Shown: positions 15,447 through 24,788, counted from the first letter of the stretch. The stretch is 64,000 nucleotides of DNA from Dyadobacter sp. 50-39 (GCA_001898145.1 MKSR01000008.1:372001-436000); one strand, 5' to 3'. Notes: generated by a model not told the origin, from the sequence alone. Program-made: numbers and translations.

Positions 15447-16595
15447 CTATTCTCCCCCCATCACCGCCAGCATCCCCGGTATCGGATCCGCAGAGTGCAG
15501 CAATTCCGTCATTTCAAGGCTCATTTGCGTGACCTCCGACGCCCTTTGCAGCATCCGGGCCTCATATGCGGCAATTGCGGCGTGCACGTCGGCAAATGTG
15601 GCGGCGGTCAGGCATTCTGCCAGTTCAAACGCGTCCTGCATAGCCATGTTTACGCCCTCGCCCGCATAAGGCGGCATTCTGTGCGCGGCGTCGCCGAGCA
15701 GGGTCAGGTTGGGGAGAGATACCCATTGCTGGTCGGTGGGAAAGTGGTACTGAGGTCGGGGTATGAGGCCCATTTCGCCGCTAGCGAACAGCTCCTGCCA
15801 AACGTCGCTCCATGATCCGAATGCCTCGCGGAACCAGGCAGACACTTCCTCCTTTTCACGAAAGTCCAAACCACTTTCCGTTACCCAGCTCTCCGCAACT
15901 TTACAACCGGTGTAAAACGAAAGGCTTCCCTCGCCTTTGGCGCTGAGGATCAGCGACTGCTCGTCCCCGAAAGCAAAAACCTTCCCGCCTTTAACCAATT
16001 CCCAAAGGCGCGGCGTGTGAATGGCAGCCTGGTAAATATTTCCTTCGACGATCGTCACGCCGGAATATACTGGTGTTATGGCTGTCAAATAGGGCCTTAT
16101 CCTCGAATTTGCCCCGTCGGCGGCGAAGACAACGTCCGCGTAGGCTTCTGTTCCGTTTTTGAAATGCATTAGCCAGCCCGCACCTTGTCGCGTCATCGAA
16201 ACAAACTGACTATCCCAAACGACGGTACCCGCTCGCAGCGATTCGAGCAGCATCTTTCGCAAAGGTGCCCTGTCGATCTCCGGCCGGTCTTCCGCAAATG
16301 TCCTTTCGGCTGCATGGTCGTCCACATGGATACGGGCATGCTTATCGACAATCCTCACACGACCCGCATCAGGCCGGTAATTTTGATAAAATGCATCCAG
16401 CAGCCCGGCACGCCGCAAGGCTTCCAAGCCCGATTCTTCGTGCAGATCGAGCGTAGCACCCTGTACCCGTGCGTCTTTGCTGAAATCCCGCTCGTATACA
16501 TGCACACCCGCTCCGGCTATTTGAAGTAATCTTGCCAATGTCAACCCACCCGGGCCGCCACCGACAATCGCTATTTTCTTATTGTCAAGTATCAT
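15447..16595 (-). CDS. Tet(X)-like FAD-dependent monooxygenase
   Basis: A 382-residue class A flavoprotein monooxygenase. It has the N-terminal GxGxxG dinucleotide site (VGGGPGGLTLARLLQ), the arginine-containing TLDLHEESG segment, EIDRAPLRKMLLESL, the DG motif (ADGANSRIR), and the second FAD motif GDAAHRMPP followed by GEGVNMAMQDA. The order and wording of these segments follow tetracycline-inactivating Tet(X) proteins rather closely, but many Bacteroidota chromosomes carry relatives with other aromatic or polyketide substrates, so tetracycline resistance is not shown. An AraC-type regulator ends 25 bases upstream on the same strand and probably controls it. Confidence 0.87.
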   Translation of the reverse strand: MILDNKKIAIVGGGPGGLTLARLLQIAGAGVHVYERDFSKDARVQGATLDLHEESGLEALRRAGLLDAFYQNYRPDAGRVRIVDKHARIHVDDHAAERTFAEDRPEIDRAPLRKMLLESLRAGTVVWDSQFVSMTRQGAGWLMHFKNGTEAYADVVFAADGANSRIRPYLTAITPVYSGVTIVEGNIYQAAIHTPRLWELVKGGKVFAFGDEQSLILSAKGEGSLSFYTGCKVAESWVTESGLDFREKEEVSAWFREAFGSWSDVWQELFASGEMGLIPRPQYHFPTDQQWVSLPNLTLLGDAAHRMPPYAGEGVNMAMQDAFELAECLTAATFADVHAAIAAYEARMLQRASEVTQMSLEMTELLHSADPIPGMLAVMGGE

Positions 16596-16620
16596 AAATG
16601 CTGTTATTTATGACACAAAA

Positions 16621-17388
16621 CTAGCCTGGCGGTAGAGTTGAAAATTGGATAAATCGGTCGTTTTTGTTCCGCGCAAGCTCCTTGGGGACCACACCGGCGT
16701 ACTTCTTGATTTCCCGGATGAAATGGGACTGGTCGGCATAGTTTTCATCCGGGAACAACCTGCCTGCCCGGATATGCTGAAACGAGGCCCTGAAACGGAT
16801 GATATTGCAATAGGTTTTAAGTGATACGCCGATGGTATCACGGCAATAGCGATTGATCTGCCGGCTCGTCCAGGAAGTTTTTTCGGATAGCTCCCCCACA
16901 CTGACAGCGCCATTTGTAGTATAAATTAATTCAAAAAGCTTCTTCTTACGCTCATCCATGCGCTTGCTTACCATACCGGTAATGTTTTGCGTAAGCCTCG
17001 CGCAAAACTGCTCCATATCCTGGAATTCGTCGAGGGTTATCCCAAAAAAGTCAGCTGGCAGGACTGTCGCGCTGTCAGGCAGGATGGGCAGGAAGTTTTT
17101 GAATAAATAACTTGCTGCTAGCGGCCGGAAACTAATGGTAAAACGGGTAAAATCCGGCGGGATCTCTGCCCGGGAAGGCCCGCTCTCCAAACCTAACAGC
17201 ACAATACTCTGCCTGTCTTCGAATGAGAAAACGGCGTCGATGCGACCGTCCGGTAGCACCGTAACCGGCAGGGGCCTTCCGGATTGGTTGGCCAACATCC
17301 AGAAACTCTCCACTAAATGGCCGATTTCCCCGGCAGGAGGTACAGACCGGTAAGCGATATCGTTCTCCTGATGCAAGGGCGGCTCCAT
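16621..17388 (-). CDS. AraC-family transcriptional regulator
   Basis: 255 residues. The N-terminal ~140 are a small sensor-type beta domain (AGEIGHLVESFWML, TVLPDGRIDAVFSF). The C-terminal ~100 are two helix-turn-helix units: VSVGELSEKTSWTSRQINRY and, for the second, DENYADQSHFIREIKKYAG with the AraC signature spacing. It lies directly upstream of the Tet(X)-like gene and shares its strand, so it likely activates or represses that gene in response to a substrate. Its start is 10 bases after the stop of the beta-helix gene; co-transcription with that gene is possible but the functions look unrelated. Confidence 0.86.
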   Translation of the reverse strand: MEPPLHQENDIAYRSVPPAGEIGHLVESFWMLANQSGRPLPVTVLPDGRIDAVFSFEDRQSIVLLGLESGPSRAEIPPDFTRFTISFRPLAASYLFKNFLPILPDSATVLPADFFGITLDEFQDMEQFCARLTQNITGMVSKRMDERKKKLFELIYTTNGAVSVGELSEKTSWTSRQINRYCRDTIGVSLKTYCNIIRFRASFQHIRAGRLFPDENYADQSHFIREIKKYAGVVPKELARNKNDRFIQFSTLPPG

Positions 17389-17398
17389 TCAAAGGCTG

Positions 17399-18976
17399 TT
17401 ATTTACGCTCGCTATTCACTTTCACATCCTTAAACATAAATACATTATCACTAATTCTGACGGCCTTGCCGCTGGCCGTGGTAACATTTTTCAGCAGCAC
17501 ACTTTTAGTCTTCACATAGGGATACTTTTCCTCGTAGGAGCTGTCGGTCATTTCCGGGTTGAAATTGGCGAATAATGCCGGGCCCTGATAGTTTTCGGGA
17601 TGAGCTGAATCGTCGATGCGCAGGTTTTCGATGGTAATGCGTTCGGGCATGTAGCAAGTGTAGCCAAAATCGTGCTGCCCTGAGTAGGAACCGCTGATGA
17701 GGGATGCATTAACGGGCTTACCGTTCGCCGGAATGAAAACGCAGTTGCGGATGACCACTTCACCCTGCCAGGTACTGCCGTAATCGGGACGGAGGTTGAC
17801 AATACTTCTTCCGCGAATCGTCGAGTTTTCTATCAGTAGCAGCCCGCTGCCGATGGCATTAATGCCCATGTGTCCGAGTGTCGAGTTGCGGATGGTAGCA
17901 TTCGCCACGCCCTGGTGTGCATCGAAACGCGAGAGGGTACAATGGTCGTAAAGCATATTCTTGCAGAAATTCGAGCCAAGTATGCCCCAATAAGTATTGT
18001 CGTTGATGTCGTTGGTCTGGGTACAGTGCACAAACGATACGTTGAGGGCGCGATTAGCCAAAAGGTCGTAAGTACCCATCGTAACGGGTTTACCCGCAGC
18101 TCCGATGGTACTGTAAGTCTTGTGGCCGGTCAATACTGCATTTTTCACCGTCACATAAGAGCAGTCGCCGATATTGATAAAGCCGCCGTAAGGCGCACCA
18201 TGGTCCTCTTCGCCGGTAATGCGGTGTTCCAGTCCCTCCACCACCACATTGGACCGCCGGATCGCGATGTTACGGCTGTAATAGGTGTATTTTGATTCCG
18301 CCTTGTTGGCTATGGTGGTGAAACGGCCGCCAGTGATTTTCAGCGGTTTTTCGTCAATAGGAAGGGCGGTGATTTCCGTGATCTGGTCAAAGTCCCAGAT
18401 GATCGGCGCCTGCATATCCACCTTTCCGTTTTTATCGACCACGAAAATGTCCGTTTGTGCAGACCCATTGTTCTGGTTTAGCCCGAACCGGATGTATTGT
18501 TTCACGTGGGCATTGGTGACGGTAATCAGGCAGGGGCCGGGCAGCACCGCGTCAATTTTCTGCTGATTCCGTTTGAGGGAAACGATGTTGTCCAGTTTAA
18601 ATGGTTTCAGGTCCGAACTAACCATAAACACCGATGCATTATGGTTTTCCACTTCCGTATCGTCGATGATGAATGCCGCCTTGCCGAAATCGGTGTCGGT
18701 ACGGATGTCCACGGTACGTTCTTTACCGCTGATATAATAAGTAGCCCCGTCGTCAGCTTTGACCCGCAACCCATGCAGGTTGGCAAATGCATGGGTTGCG
18801 GCGATGGCGCCTATATCATCCGCCTTACCGTCACCGATAGCCCCGAAATCGCGGTAGCGGACCACCCCGGCAGCTTTGTATTTACGGACTGCACTTTCAC
18901 CCGGGCCTTTGTCCTGGCCTTGTGTCACGAAGGGACTGGTGAAGAAAAGAAACATCAGGAACGCGTACTTAGCCAT
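17399..18976 (-). CDS. Secreted right-handed beta-helix protein
   Basis: 525 residues with signal peptide MAKYAFLMFLFFTSPFVTQGQ. The segment VVRYRDFGAIGDGKADDIGAI is the start of the pectate-lyase-3-type beta-helix superfamily (D-F-GA-GDG-DD). Later coils include IRNSTLGHMGINAIGSG, IENSTIRGRSIVNLRP and VVIRNCVFIP. It is probably periplasmic or extracellular, acting on or binding polysaccharide; no catalytic triad can be assigned. The gene is monocistronic upstream. Its 3' end abuts the AraC regulator. Confidence 0.82.
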   Translation of the reverse strand: MAKYAFLMFLFFTSPFVTQGQDKGPGESAVRKYKAAGVVRYRDFGAIGDGKADDIGAIAATHAFANLHGLRVKADDGATYYISGKERTVDIRTDTDFGKAAFIIDDTEVENHNASVFMVSSDLKPFKLDNIVSLKRNQQKIDAVLPGPCLITVTNAHVKQYIRFGLNQNNGSAQTDIFVVDKNGKVDMQAPIIWDFDQITEITALPIDEKPLKITGGRFTTIANKAESKYTYYSRNIAIRRSNVVVEGLEHRITGEEDHGAPYGGFINIGDCSYVTVKNAVLTGHKTYSTIGAAGKPVTMGTYDLLANRALNVSFVHCTQTNDINDNTYWGILGSNFCKNMLYDHCTLSRFDAHQGVANATIRNSTLGHMGINAIGSGLLLIENSTIRGRSIVNLRPDYGSTWQGEVVIRNCVFIPANGKPVNASLISGSYSGQHDFGYTCYMPERITIENLRIDDSAHPENYQGPALFANFNPEMTDSSYEEKYPYVKTKSVLLKNVTTASGKAVRISDNVFMFKDVKVNSERK

Positions 18977-19068
18977 AAGGGTCGGTTTAGTCTTCTATCA
19001 GTTTCAAAAGACGACTTCCGAAAAAAATACTTTGGTACGCCGGCCATTGCAATGCCAGCGCGCGCCCA

Positions 19069-20136
19069 TCAGTATTTCAAATCCTTGATTTTCCGGACAA
19101 CCCTGTTGGCTACGATCTGATAACCGAAGTTGTTGAGGTGGATTTCATCCGTATTGTTGGCAGCCCGCATGCGGCGCGGAAAATTTCCTTTTTCAATATC
19201 TTCCAGATCCTCGGTGCTGGGTGTAAATCCGATCGCATTCATCTCCGAGTCGGTCGGTGGTGTCATCGGCACATACGAATCACGGTATAGCATCGCCAGG
19301 TCGTCGTTGAATGCCGTAACTTTGGCATAACGCTCGGTACCCTTGTTTTCGGTGGATGCGGGCAGAATGCCCAGCACCAGGTAGCGCCGTGGTTCGGCAA
19401 TGTACGCCACAGAGCTCTTGATAGCGGATAAGATATTGTCCGTGGGCTGGCCCCAGGTCATATCGTTGCGTCCGTACCAGAGGATTTGCGTAGCGGTCCG
19501 CAGACGTACCGCATCTTCCAGCTCAAAAACGGAATCGTCGGGGACGGGAATGTCGGGCTGCGTCTCGGACAGGGGCTTGTTGGCGGTGTCGGTTTCTGCT
19601 GCCTTGGTAACAGGCTGTACTGTGTAGCGCTCCCCCACATCCGGTAACGCCTTGCGTGTGATGGTGCATTTCACGCCGGCGAGGGTACCGGTTTTGCTGT
19701 AAACGTTCGAATTCAGCGGGGTTGAAAGAAACTCGTTATTGAGCTTCGTAACGGCTACCGGGTTGGTACCGTCGAATTTTCCGCCTGCTACCGACAAGGT
19801 GAGAGGTACTCCGCCCTGCCGGATCGCGATCGACAATGCGATTTGCCCGTTGATACCGTCGGTAAAAGTCGGTCGCCCCGAAAAAGCATCTCCTACCCAA
19901 TCTCCCAGCGACCGGGTACCTCCCGTTCCGATGGTAAGGCTGTCACCAAAGAAAGCGAGGGTTTTGTCGCGGTCGTCCTTTTTGGAGGGGACGATTTTGT
20001 CGAGGAGATTGTCGCAGGATGTTAGGAAAATTGTGGACAGGGCGGCAGCCCCAGTTTGACGAAAAAAACGTCTGCGGCTCATGCCCGCTTGGGCGCTCCG
20101 GCCGGGATTAGTGTGTTGAAATGGCTTCATTTTCAT
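19069..20136 (-). CDS. SGNH/GDSL-type hydrolase lipoprotein
   Basis: About 355 residues. The N-terminus carries a twin-arginine-like motif SRRRFFRQ, then a hydrophobic stretch ending in lipobox FLTSC, so a Tat-exported lipoprotein is likely. Catalytic block I is FFGDSLTIGTG (nucleophile Ser in GDS). Block III is YGRNDMTWGQ, and block V is DEIHLNNFGYQ, which supplies the Asp and His. These make it an SGNH esterase or lipase-type hydrolase; the substrate is unknown, perhaps acetylated polysaccharide. An insertion of about 120 residues separates blocks I and III. Start choice is uncertain: ATG 20154, 20136 and one before SRRRFF are all in frame. Confidence 0.8.
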   Translation of the reverse strand: MKMKPFQHTNPGRSAQAGMSRRRFFRQTGAAALSTIFLTSCDNLLDKIVPSKKDDRDKTLAFFGDSLTIGTGGTRSLGDWVGDAFSGRPTFTDGINGQIALSIAIRQGGVPLTLSVAGGKFDGTNPVAVTKLNNEFLSTPLNSNVYSKTGTLAGVKCTITRKALPDVGERYTVQPVTKAAETDTANKPLSETQPDIPVPDDSVFELEDAVRLRTATQILWYGRNDMTWGQPTDNILSAIKSSVAYIAEPRRYLVLGILPASTENKGTERYAKVTAFNDDLAMLYRDSYVPMTPPTDSEMNAIGFTPSTEDLEDIEKGNFPRRMRAANNTDEIHLNNFGYQIVANRVVRKIKDLKY

Positions 20137-20369
20137 GTTGGAACGTTGTGTCAAGGTGCTTACGGGTACGCGCTATACGCGTACATACCATAATGTCAAT
20201 AATCGTTCCAAAATGCCCCCGGATTACCGGCCTGCTTTGTCAGGATATTTCGACAAGCGTTCCATTCAAAATTACATGGATAGATTCCATTTTTGTGGAT
20301 TTATTCCATTATCTTTGACTATCCAATAATGCCATACATAAATTGGGTTTTAGGGTTGTATAATGATCA

Positions 20370-20396
20370 CATTCCGGAGGTTCTGCTTCCGGAATG
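20370..20396. terminator. Hairpin CATTCCGGA/TCCGGAATG
   Basis: Nine-base perfect arms with a nine-base loop, followed by TTTGTTTT on the plus strand. No plus-strand gene precedes it. It lies just after the ABC-permease remnant and may be a leftover of that locus. Confidence 0.45.
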
Positions 20397-20419
20397 TTTG
20401 TTTTGAACGGGGCACTGCT

Positions 20420-20512
20420 TCACTTCGACCGAAGGCTTTTCACCGGATTTACCAGCGCCGCCTTGATGCCCTGGAAGCTGATCGTGCCCAATGCTACCCC
20501 TAATTGTTGGGA
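20420..20512 (-). pseudogene. 3' remnant of a MacB/FtsX-type ABC transporter permease gene
   Basis: The stretch encodes the typical end of these permeases: VALGTISFQGIKAALVNPVK followed by SLRSK and stop. The ~750 residues that should precede it are missing; upstream lies the terminator of the sugar dehydrogenase gene. The region 20137-20652 holds no other gene apart from this remnant and two hairpins. Confidence 0.65.
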
Positions 20513-20542
20513 AACACTTTGAAGAGCTTCTGTTACCTGCCA

Positions 20543-20571
20543 AGAAAAAGAGGCCGTCAAAAACGGCCTCC
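20543..20571 (-). terminator. Intrinsic terminator of the sugar dehydrogenase gene
   Basis: On the minus strand GAGGCCGT, loop TTTTG, ACGGCCTC, then TTTTTCTT. It is about 80 bases after the stop at 20653. Confidence 0.82.
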
Positions 20572-20652
20572 ATGCACTGGTTTCGAAGAAATTTAAAAAC
20601 CAGGCTGTTCGCAAGCGGACAAAATCCGTTCAGCACTGGACAGCCTGAAACA

Positions 20653-22368
20653 TTACCTCAAAACCAAAACCTTTTGCTGAACCACTCTGTCGTGCCCAGC
20701 CATGCGCACCACGTAAATGCCCGACGCCGTATTGCCGAGCGGGATGTTGACAGCCCCGCTCCTGCCGCCGATCTTTTCCGTCAGCACTATCTTTCCTCCT
20801 GCATTCACTATTTCCACGGTCTGAAAAGGCTCTTCCACCAACAGGTTCAGTTCACTGGTACTGATCAGCGACGGCCTTACAAACAGCTCGTCCCGCCCCT
20901 CCCCGCCGCGGTTGACCGTGATCATTCTGGAATACCTGAAACTCTCGTCCGTATCCGTCATTTTCAGACGGTAATACAGGTTACCGCTTTCGGAAGTGCT
21001 GTGCGTAAAGGCATACCGGTTTCCGGCGGGCACATTTGCCCCTCCTACCGAACCGATTTGTTCGAACCGGCGGGCATCACGGCTGTACTCTACCTCAAAC
21101 GATCTGAAATCCTTTTCCATGGCAGTTCGCCATGCCAGTCGCACTCCCTCCACGCTGGATGCTCCCGAAAAATCGACCAGTGTTACGGGCAGCGGGTTCT
21201 CTGCCTCAATGCGGTACACGGCGGTGGCGGTCACTGCGTAAATTTCTCCTGCCTGATCTTCCCCGATATCCCGTACCCCTGTTACCGTCGACGTCTGGTA
21301 CTGCTTCACCGACCCATCCGAATTGATTTTATGAATATCCCCCGAAGCATAATCCATTCCGATGTAGTAGCCTTTCATCACCGCCCAGTTATTTCCGCGG
21401 TACACCACCCCGCCGATCACGGACGACCCTCTCGCGGTGCGCGTCCGGTAGGTATAAACCGGTTTGGTAAAACTGGCGGAATCGGGGCATTCACCGATTG
21501 CGATACCGGGTGTATACCCATTGCCCTCGAAACAGCGCCATCCGAAGTTCGCACCCGATGCATTGCCTGCCTTGATGTGGTTGACCTCTTCCCACGTGTC
21601 CTGGCCTACGTCGCCGATCCAAAGGTCAAAGTTTTCCCGGTCGAAACTCCACCGGAACGGGTTGCGCAATCCCCTGATGAAGATTTCATTTCCGAACGGG
21701 TTGCTGGGCGGTATGGTGTACGGAAGGCCCGAGCCCAGCGGCGTATCGACATTCAACCGCAATATTTTCCCCAACAGGCTGGTGGTACTCTGGCCATTCA
21801 TATTGGGGTCGTAGCCCGAGCCGCCATCGCCGGTAGACAGGTACAGGTAGCCATCTTCATAGCCAAAATGCATTTCGCCACCGTTATGGTTGGTATTCAC
21901 CGGGTGCGGGATTTTGAGGATTTCAACCCGTGAGCTGGCCGGGACAAAGTTTCCCAACGGATTGGCGGACGTGTACCGAGCCAGCACCAGGTCTCCGTTC
22001 GTGTCGGTGTAGTAGGTGTAAACAAATCCGTTTGTATTGAAATTGGGGTGAAATGCGATGCTTAGCAGGCCACCTTCTCCCGCCGTGCTGACTACCTGTC
22101 CGCCGCTGTTCATATTCAGGAATTCGATGGGCGTCGCCAGGGCTCCTGGATTGTACGCCCGGATGATACCCGAACGTTCGGCAATGAAAATCCGGTTGGA
22201 ATTATCGCCGGCATGCACAAGCTGCATAGCCGATGTCAGCCCGCTGATCACGGGTGTCGGGTTGATGTTCACATCGGGGATTTGCGCGCGTATGTGCATC
22301 GTGGCGATAACAAAGCAGAGTACCAGGATGTTACTCCGCAGTATTGGATGACAGTTGAAATGTTTCAT
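20653..22368 (-). CDS. PQQ-type glucose/sorbosone dehydrogenase with T9SS sorting domain
   Basis: 571 residues with a signal peptide (MKHFNCHP ... MHIRAQ). Residues about 30-390 form the six-bladed propeller of the soluble glucose/sorbosone dehydrogenase family: AGEGGLLSIAFHPNF, then NHNGGEMHFGYEDGYLYLSTG with GDGG, then RGLRNPFRWSFD, and GDVGQDTWEEVN. A fibronectin-like linker begins LPVTLVDFSG, and a T9SS type A domain ends the protein. The family oxidises aldoses using PQQ at the cell surface. Whether this strain makes PQQ is not visible. The same linker wording occurs in the 1194-residue protein at 7980-11564. Confidence 0.88.
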   Translation of the reverse strand: MKHFNCHPILRSNILVLCFVIATMHIRAQIPDVNINPTPVISGLTSAMQLVHAGDNSNRIFIAERSGIIRAYNPGALATPIEFLNMNSGGQVVSTAGEGGLLSIAFHPNFNTNGFVYTYYTDTNGDLVLARYTSANPLGNFVPASSRVEILKIPHPVNTNHNGGEMHFGYEDGYLYLSTGDGGSGYDPNMNGQSTTSLLGKILRLNVDTPLGSGLPYTIPPSNPFGNEIFIRGLRNPFRWSFDRENFDLWIGDVGQDTWEEVNHIKAGNASGANFGWRCFEGNGYTPGIAIGECPDSASFTKPVYTYRTRTARGSSVIGGVVYRGNNWAVMKGYYIGMDYASGDIHKINSDGSVKQYQTSTVTGVRDIGEDQAGEIYAVTATAVYRIEAENPLPVTLVDFSGASSVEGVRLAWRTAMEKDFRSFEVEYSRDARRFEQIGSVGGANVPAGNRYAFTHSTSESGNLYYRLKMTDTDESFRYSRMITVNRGGEGRDELFVRPSLISTSELNLLVEEPFQTVEIVNAGGKIVLTEKIGGRSGAVNIPLGNTASGIYVVRMAGHDRVVQQKVLVLR

Positions 22369-22462
22369 ACGTAACGTGGTTAAAAAATAACAATACTTCT
22401 ACCTTTCGTTACGAAATCTTACTACAATTGTCATGCCCGGCGGTCATCCAAAGTTCAGGCAA

Positions 22463-22497
22463 ATAAAAAGCCTCCGGAAAGTTAACTTCCGGAGGCT
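22463..22497 (-). terminator. Intrinsic terminator of purM
   Basis: On the minus strand AGCCTCCGGAA, a short loop, TTCCGGAGGCT and TTTTTATTT. It lies 17 bases after the purM stop. Confidence 0.85.
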
Positions 22498-22513
22498 CAA
22501 TATATTGAACCGA

Positions 22514-23692
22514 TCACGAATTCGCTCGGTAATAGAATGTGCCGTATTCGCTGCTGATCGTAAGCTTTTTCTCTTCCGAAGCTTCCACACGGCCGATCAC
22601 CTGCGCGTCGATCCCGAACGACTTCGAGATTTCGATTACCCGGGCCGCATGGCTTTCGGGGAGGTAAATTTCCAGTCTGTGCCCCATATTGAACACCTTG
22701 TACATTTCCTGCCAGCTTGTTCCGCTTTCTTCCTGGATGAGCTTGAACAGTGGTGGCACAGGAAGCAGGTTGTCTTTGATAATGTGAAGGTTATCAACAA
22801 AATGTAGAATTTTTGTCTGAGCCCCGCCGCTGCAGTGTACCATGCCATGGATTTGCGGCCGCATTTCGTCCAGCAATGCCTTCGCTACGGGTGCGTATGT
22901 ACGTGTAGGTGAGAGGATAAGCTTACCTACATTCAAAGGCGCTCCTTCTACTTCGTCGGTCAGTTTTTTGCTGCCGCTGTAAACGAGCTCCTCGCTCACT
23001 TCGGGGTCGAAGCTCTCGGTATATTTGGAAAGGTATTTGCCCAGAATGTCGTGTCTTGCAGAGGTTAGGCCATTGCTTCCCATTCCGCCGTTGTATTCGT
23101 TTTCGTATGTCGACTGCCCATAAGAAGCGAGGCCCACGATCACATCACCGGCCTGAATATTGGCATTATCCACCACTTCCGATCGTTTCATCCGGGCGAT
23201 CACCGTGCTGTTCACGGTCACGGTACGAACCAGGTCGCCCACGTCAGCGGTTTCTCCGCCTGTGCTGTAAATCTCCACGCCATAGCTGCGAAGCATGTCC
23301 AGCACTTCTTCCGCGCCGTTGATTACCTCGGCGATTACTTCGCCAGGAATGCGGTTTTTGTTCCGGTCGATCGTCGATGAATAGAGCATCGGCCCGGTGG
23401 CACCCACGCACAGCAGATCGTCGGTGTTCATCACGATCGCGTCTTGCGCAATGCCTTTCCAAACGGAAATATCACCGGTTTCTTTCCAGTACAAATACGC
23501 CAGGGAAGTTTTGGTACCGGCTCCGTCGGCGTGCATGATCGTGCAGTAGTCGGGATCGCCGGCGAGGGTATCGGGTACTATTTTGCAAAAAGCCTTGGGA
23601 AAAAGCCCTTTATCGATCTTTTCGATCGCCTTATGCACATCTTCCTTTGATGCCGATACACCGCGCTGGAGATAACGGTCGGTAGTTTTCAT
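22514..23692 (-). CDS. purM: Phosphoribosylformylglycinamidine cyclo-ligase (AIR synthase)
   Basis: A 392-residue cytoplasmic enzyme of purine synthesis that makes aminoimidazole ribotide from FGAM using ATP. Diagnostic segments: DGAGTKTSLA (DGxGTK), DDLLCVGATGP, IYSTGGETADVGD (GGETA), VIVGLASYGQS, and HCSGGAQTK. The protein is somewhat longer than the E. coli enzyme (~345 residues), as usual for the Bacteroidota form. It is transcribed alone, with its own terminator. Confidence 0.95.
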   Translation of the reverse strand: MKTTDRYLQRGVSASKEDVHKAIEKIDKGLFPKAFCKIVPDTLAGDPDYCTIMHADGAGTKTSLAYLYWKETGDISVWKGIAQDAIVMNTDDLLCVGATGPMLYSSTIDRNKNRIPGEVIAEVINGAEEVLDMLRSYGVEIYSTGGETADVGDLVRTVTVNSTVIARMKRSEVVDNANIQAGDVIVGLASYGQSTYENEYNGGMGSNGLTSARHDILGKYLSKYTESFDPEVSEELVYSGSKKLTDEVEGAPLNVGKLILSPTRTYAPVAKALLDEMRPQIHGMVHCSGGAQTKILHFVDNLHIIKDNLLPVPPLFKLIQEESGTSWQEMYKVFNMGHRLEIYLPESHAARVIEISKSFGIDAQVIGRVEASEEKKLTISSEYGTFYYRANS

Positions 23693-23948
23693 CTGAGCGT
23701 ATTAATTAGTAAGCTATCCTGATTCCGCCACAAAAGTAGGCAAAAAGGGGGCTTAAACCTTTACTTTAATGAAAGTACTCCTAAAACTGGCAAATCAGTG
23801 ATTTACAAAATATTGCAAAAATTAACGATTTCTTAAAATAAGACAAATGCAAAAAACTCGTTAACTTTACAAATGTGCGGTTTGCATTGACAAAAACCGT
23901 AGAATCTCTTGTTTGACCATTTTAAGTCCTGAACCTACTTTCAATTTC

Positions 23949-24455
23949 ATGCATTTTCCGATTCGCCTGTTCGTTTTAATAATCCTATTTTTTGCAGCCA
24001 ATACCCTCAGTAACCCTTCATACGCCAAAGCGCCCGGCCCACCAACAGCCGCGGCCGACAGCCTGAATCCGATCCAATCGCTGGTCAACTTCGCGACCCA
24101 GCATCTGAATATCCCTTACCGTTCCGGCGGTTCATCCAAAAGAGGTTTCGATTGCTCCGGCTTTGTACGGTATTGTTTCAATCATTGGAACATCACCCTT
24201 CCGCATTCCAGCGCCGCACAGGCCCAGCACGGCGAGGCGGTGGAGCTGGGCGATGCCAAACCCGGCGACCTGATCTTTTTCAAAGGCAACAGCACGCGGA
24301 GTCAGCGCATCGGGCATGTCGGCATTATCACCGAGGTCGCCCCCGGCTATGTGAAGTTCATCCATTCGGCCTGGAAAGGCGGCATCCGATATGATATGCT
24401 GAATGCAGCTTATTACAGCAAGCGGTTTGTGGCTATTAAGAGGATGATTGATTGA
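23949..24455 (+). CDS. NlpC/P60 (C40) family peptidase
   Basis: About 168 residues with a signal peptide (MHFPIRLFVLIILFFAANTL ... SYAKA). The catalytic Cys is in FDCSGFVRYC, the His in IGHVGIITE and the polar third residue in FIHSAWKGG. The family cleaves gamma-D-Glu-diamino acid bonds of peptidoglycan in the periplasm. No binding domain is attached. I use ATG 23949 because it starts the signal peptide; an upstream in-frame ATG at 23913 would bury it. The gene is divergent from purM. Confidence 0.9.
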   Translation: MHFPIRLFVLIILFFAANTLSNPSYAKAPGPPTAAADSLNPIQSLVNFATQHLNIPYRSGGSSKRGFDCSGFVRYCFNHWNITLPHSSAAQAQHGEAVELGDAKPGDLIFFKGNSTRSQRIGHVGIITEVAPGYVKFIHSAWKGGIRYDMLNAAYYSKRFVAIKRMID

Positions 24456-24559
24456 TTGCTGATTAATCAATCAGTGAATTCTCTCTTTTTTTCCTTATCT
24501 CTCTCTGTTCTCTTTTTTTCTTTCTTTCTCCTTTTTCAATTATCCTCTTCCTCTCCTTT

Positions 24560-24693
24560 ATCCGTCGACTTAAGTCGACGGCAAGATGATGCTTTTTTGC
24601 CTGTTGCTTATTACCGGGATGCCTGTTTTCAGGCTTAGAGCCAAAATTTCCTTTTCATATCATCCCACTTGCCGTCGACTTAAGTCGACGGAT
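24560..24693. repeat. Inverted pair of REP-like palindromes
   Basis: Two copies of the perfect palindrome CCGTCGACTTAAGTCGACGG stand at 24562-24581 and 24672-24691. With their flanks they form a 26-base inverted repeat (24560-24585 and 24668-24693). A third related hairpin lies at 25358-25377 on the other side of the transposase gene. Confidence 0.8.
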
Positions 24694-24710
24694 CTCAGAG
24701 CTTAGAGCTT

Positions 24711-24788
24711 AGCAATTGATTTTAGAGATTTCAGAATCAGATCCTAGCAATTGATTTTAGGGCTAGATTTCTCAGCAATTGATTTCAG
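24711..24788 (+). repeat. Three spaced copies of AGCAATTGATTTTAG
   Basis: Copies at 24711-24725, 24746-24760 and 24774-24788 (the last with TTTCAG). Spacers differ in length. They fill the space between the palindromes and the transposase gene; the whole 24456-24820 gap holds no coding sequence I can support. Confidence 0.7.

Noticed and set aside
20491-21933. 480-codon plus-strand frame opposite the sugar dehydrogenase gene
   Set aside because: Shadow frame; the minus-strand protein has clear family motifs, signal peptide and sorting domain.
24711-24788. Spaced repeats as a CRISPR array
   Set aside because: Repeat units are only 15 bases, spacers are of unequal short length, and no cas gene is present. 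No CRISPR array is seen anywhere in the window.
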